Origin: Clostridium sp. AWRP
Lineage (GTDB): Bacteria > Bacillota > Clostridia > Clostridiales > Clostridiaceae
Direction of reading: 5' to 3'
NCBI RefSeq assembly: GCF_004006395.2
Contig: NZ_CP029758.2
Location: 2,046,001-2,110,000 of the forward strand
Length of the DNA stretch: 64,000 nt
Position numbers and translations under genes: made by a program. A model generated the notes under the pieces. That model worked only from the letters and a program-made list of their open reading frames with translations, had not been told where the DNA came from and ran no database searches. Each line of letters begins with the position of its first letter. Position 1 is the stretch's first letter. This document shows positions 63,953-64,000 of this stretch, in pieces.

Positions 63953-64000
63953 TTAGAGTTCATGACATATCTTTATAAAATCTTTCATAGCACTTGTCAA
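63953..64000 (-). CDS. 3' end of a minus-strand gene (possibly a LysR-type regulator)
   Basis: The frame stays open from the window edge to a TAA at 63953-63955: LTSAMKDFIKICHEL. The ending recalls the last helix of LysR-family effector domains (SxAxKxFIxF), but 15 residues are too few to be sure. The adjacent hairpin supports a gene end here. Confidence 0.4.
   Translation of the reverse strand: MTSAMKDFIKICHEL

Noticed and set aside
1..64000. CRISPR array, tRNA or rRNA genes
   Set aside because: No regularly spaced direct repeats and no tRNA or rRNA signatures were seen on either strand.

Overview
The window is chromosomal DNA of a low-GC, spore-forming, motile anaerobe of the Clostridium sensu stricto type. 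The evidence is very AT-rich sequence with AGGAGG-type ribosome binding sites, frequent TTG and GTG starts, CWB2 cell-wall proteins, several methyl-accepting chemotaxis proteins, CheX, spore-surface proteins, Spo0E-like proteins, a feoAB pair, a molbindin and an FeS-rich QueG-like protein. The species cannot be fixed from the sequence; the solventogenic or acetogenic clostridia are a reasonable guess. No rRNA, tRNA or CRISPR array was recognised.

Layout. 0-3.4 kb is decaying accessory DNA: a thioredoxin-domain gene with an in-frame TAG next to its CxxC, a degenerate gene, a CWB2 surface protein, and an SH3b/chemoreceptor fragment. 3.8-5.7 kb is a complete group II intron in the 5' leader of a radical SAM gene. 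7.1-13 kb holds a chemoreceptor, a DUF4397 protein, a Spo0E-like/MEDS fusion and a CWB2-GH18 hydrolase. 13.2-20.8 kb is a spore-surface island of seven genes. Five of them have the same promoter architecture (AC, 16 bp, CATANNNTA) expected for the late mother-cell factor sigma-K. 21-26 kb is chemotaxis (REC-CheX, CheX, dCache receptor) plus a LysE exporter. 26.3-30.9 kb is a MarR-regulated heterodimeric ABC exporter. 31-37.7 kb carries a glycosyltransferase/methyltransferase fusion, two small surface-type proteins and a GT2-TPR glycosyltransferase. 37.7-43.5 kb is cell-wall stress and antibiotic response: a BlaI repressor with its operators, a structured intergenic element, a BlaR1-like M56 protein with an unusual C-terminus, a VanW protein and an ABC-F protein behind an attenuator-like leader.

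43.6-51 kb holds gamma-glutamyltransferase, a frameshifted DUF4153 membrane protein, oligoendopeptidase F, and an ISL3-type insertion sequence sitting in the loop of the pepF terminator with an 8-bp target duplication. 51-53 kb is feoA-feoB behind a promoter whose -10 lies inside a Fur-box-like dyad. 53-60 kb has a Suv3-like helicase broken by one TAA, a 182-bp MITE, an exonuclease, a YitT protein, metY, two very small ORFs and a QueG-like protein. 60-64 kb is codB-codA, a DUF1540 mini-protein, a two-domain molbindin and the 3' end of a further gene.

Themes. The spore-surface genes and the nearby glycosyltransferases could together build a glycosylated exosporium (inference). A short dispersed sequence ending TAGYCATCRGAYAAA occurs five times and looks like solo ends of one mobile element. 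Five loci are broken by single stops or frameshifts, which points to recent decay or to sequencing error.
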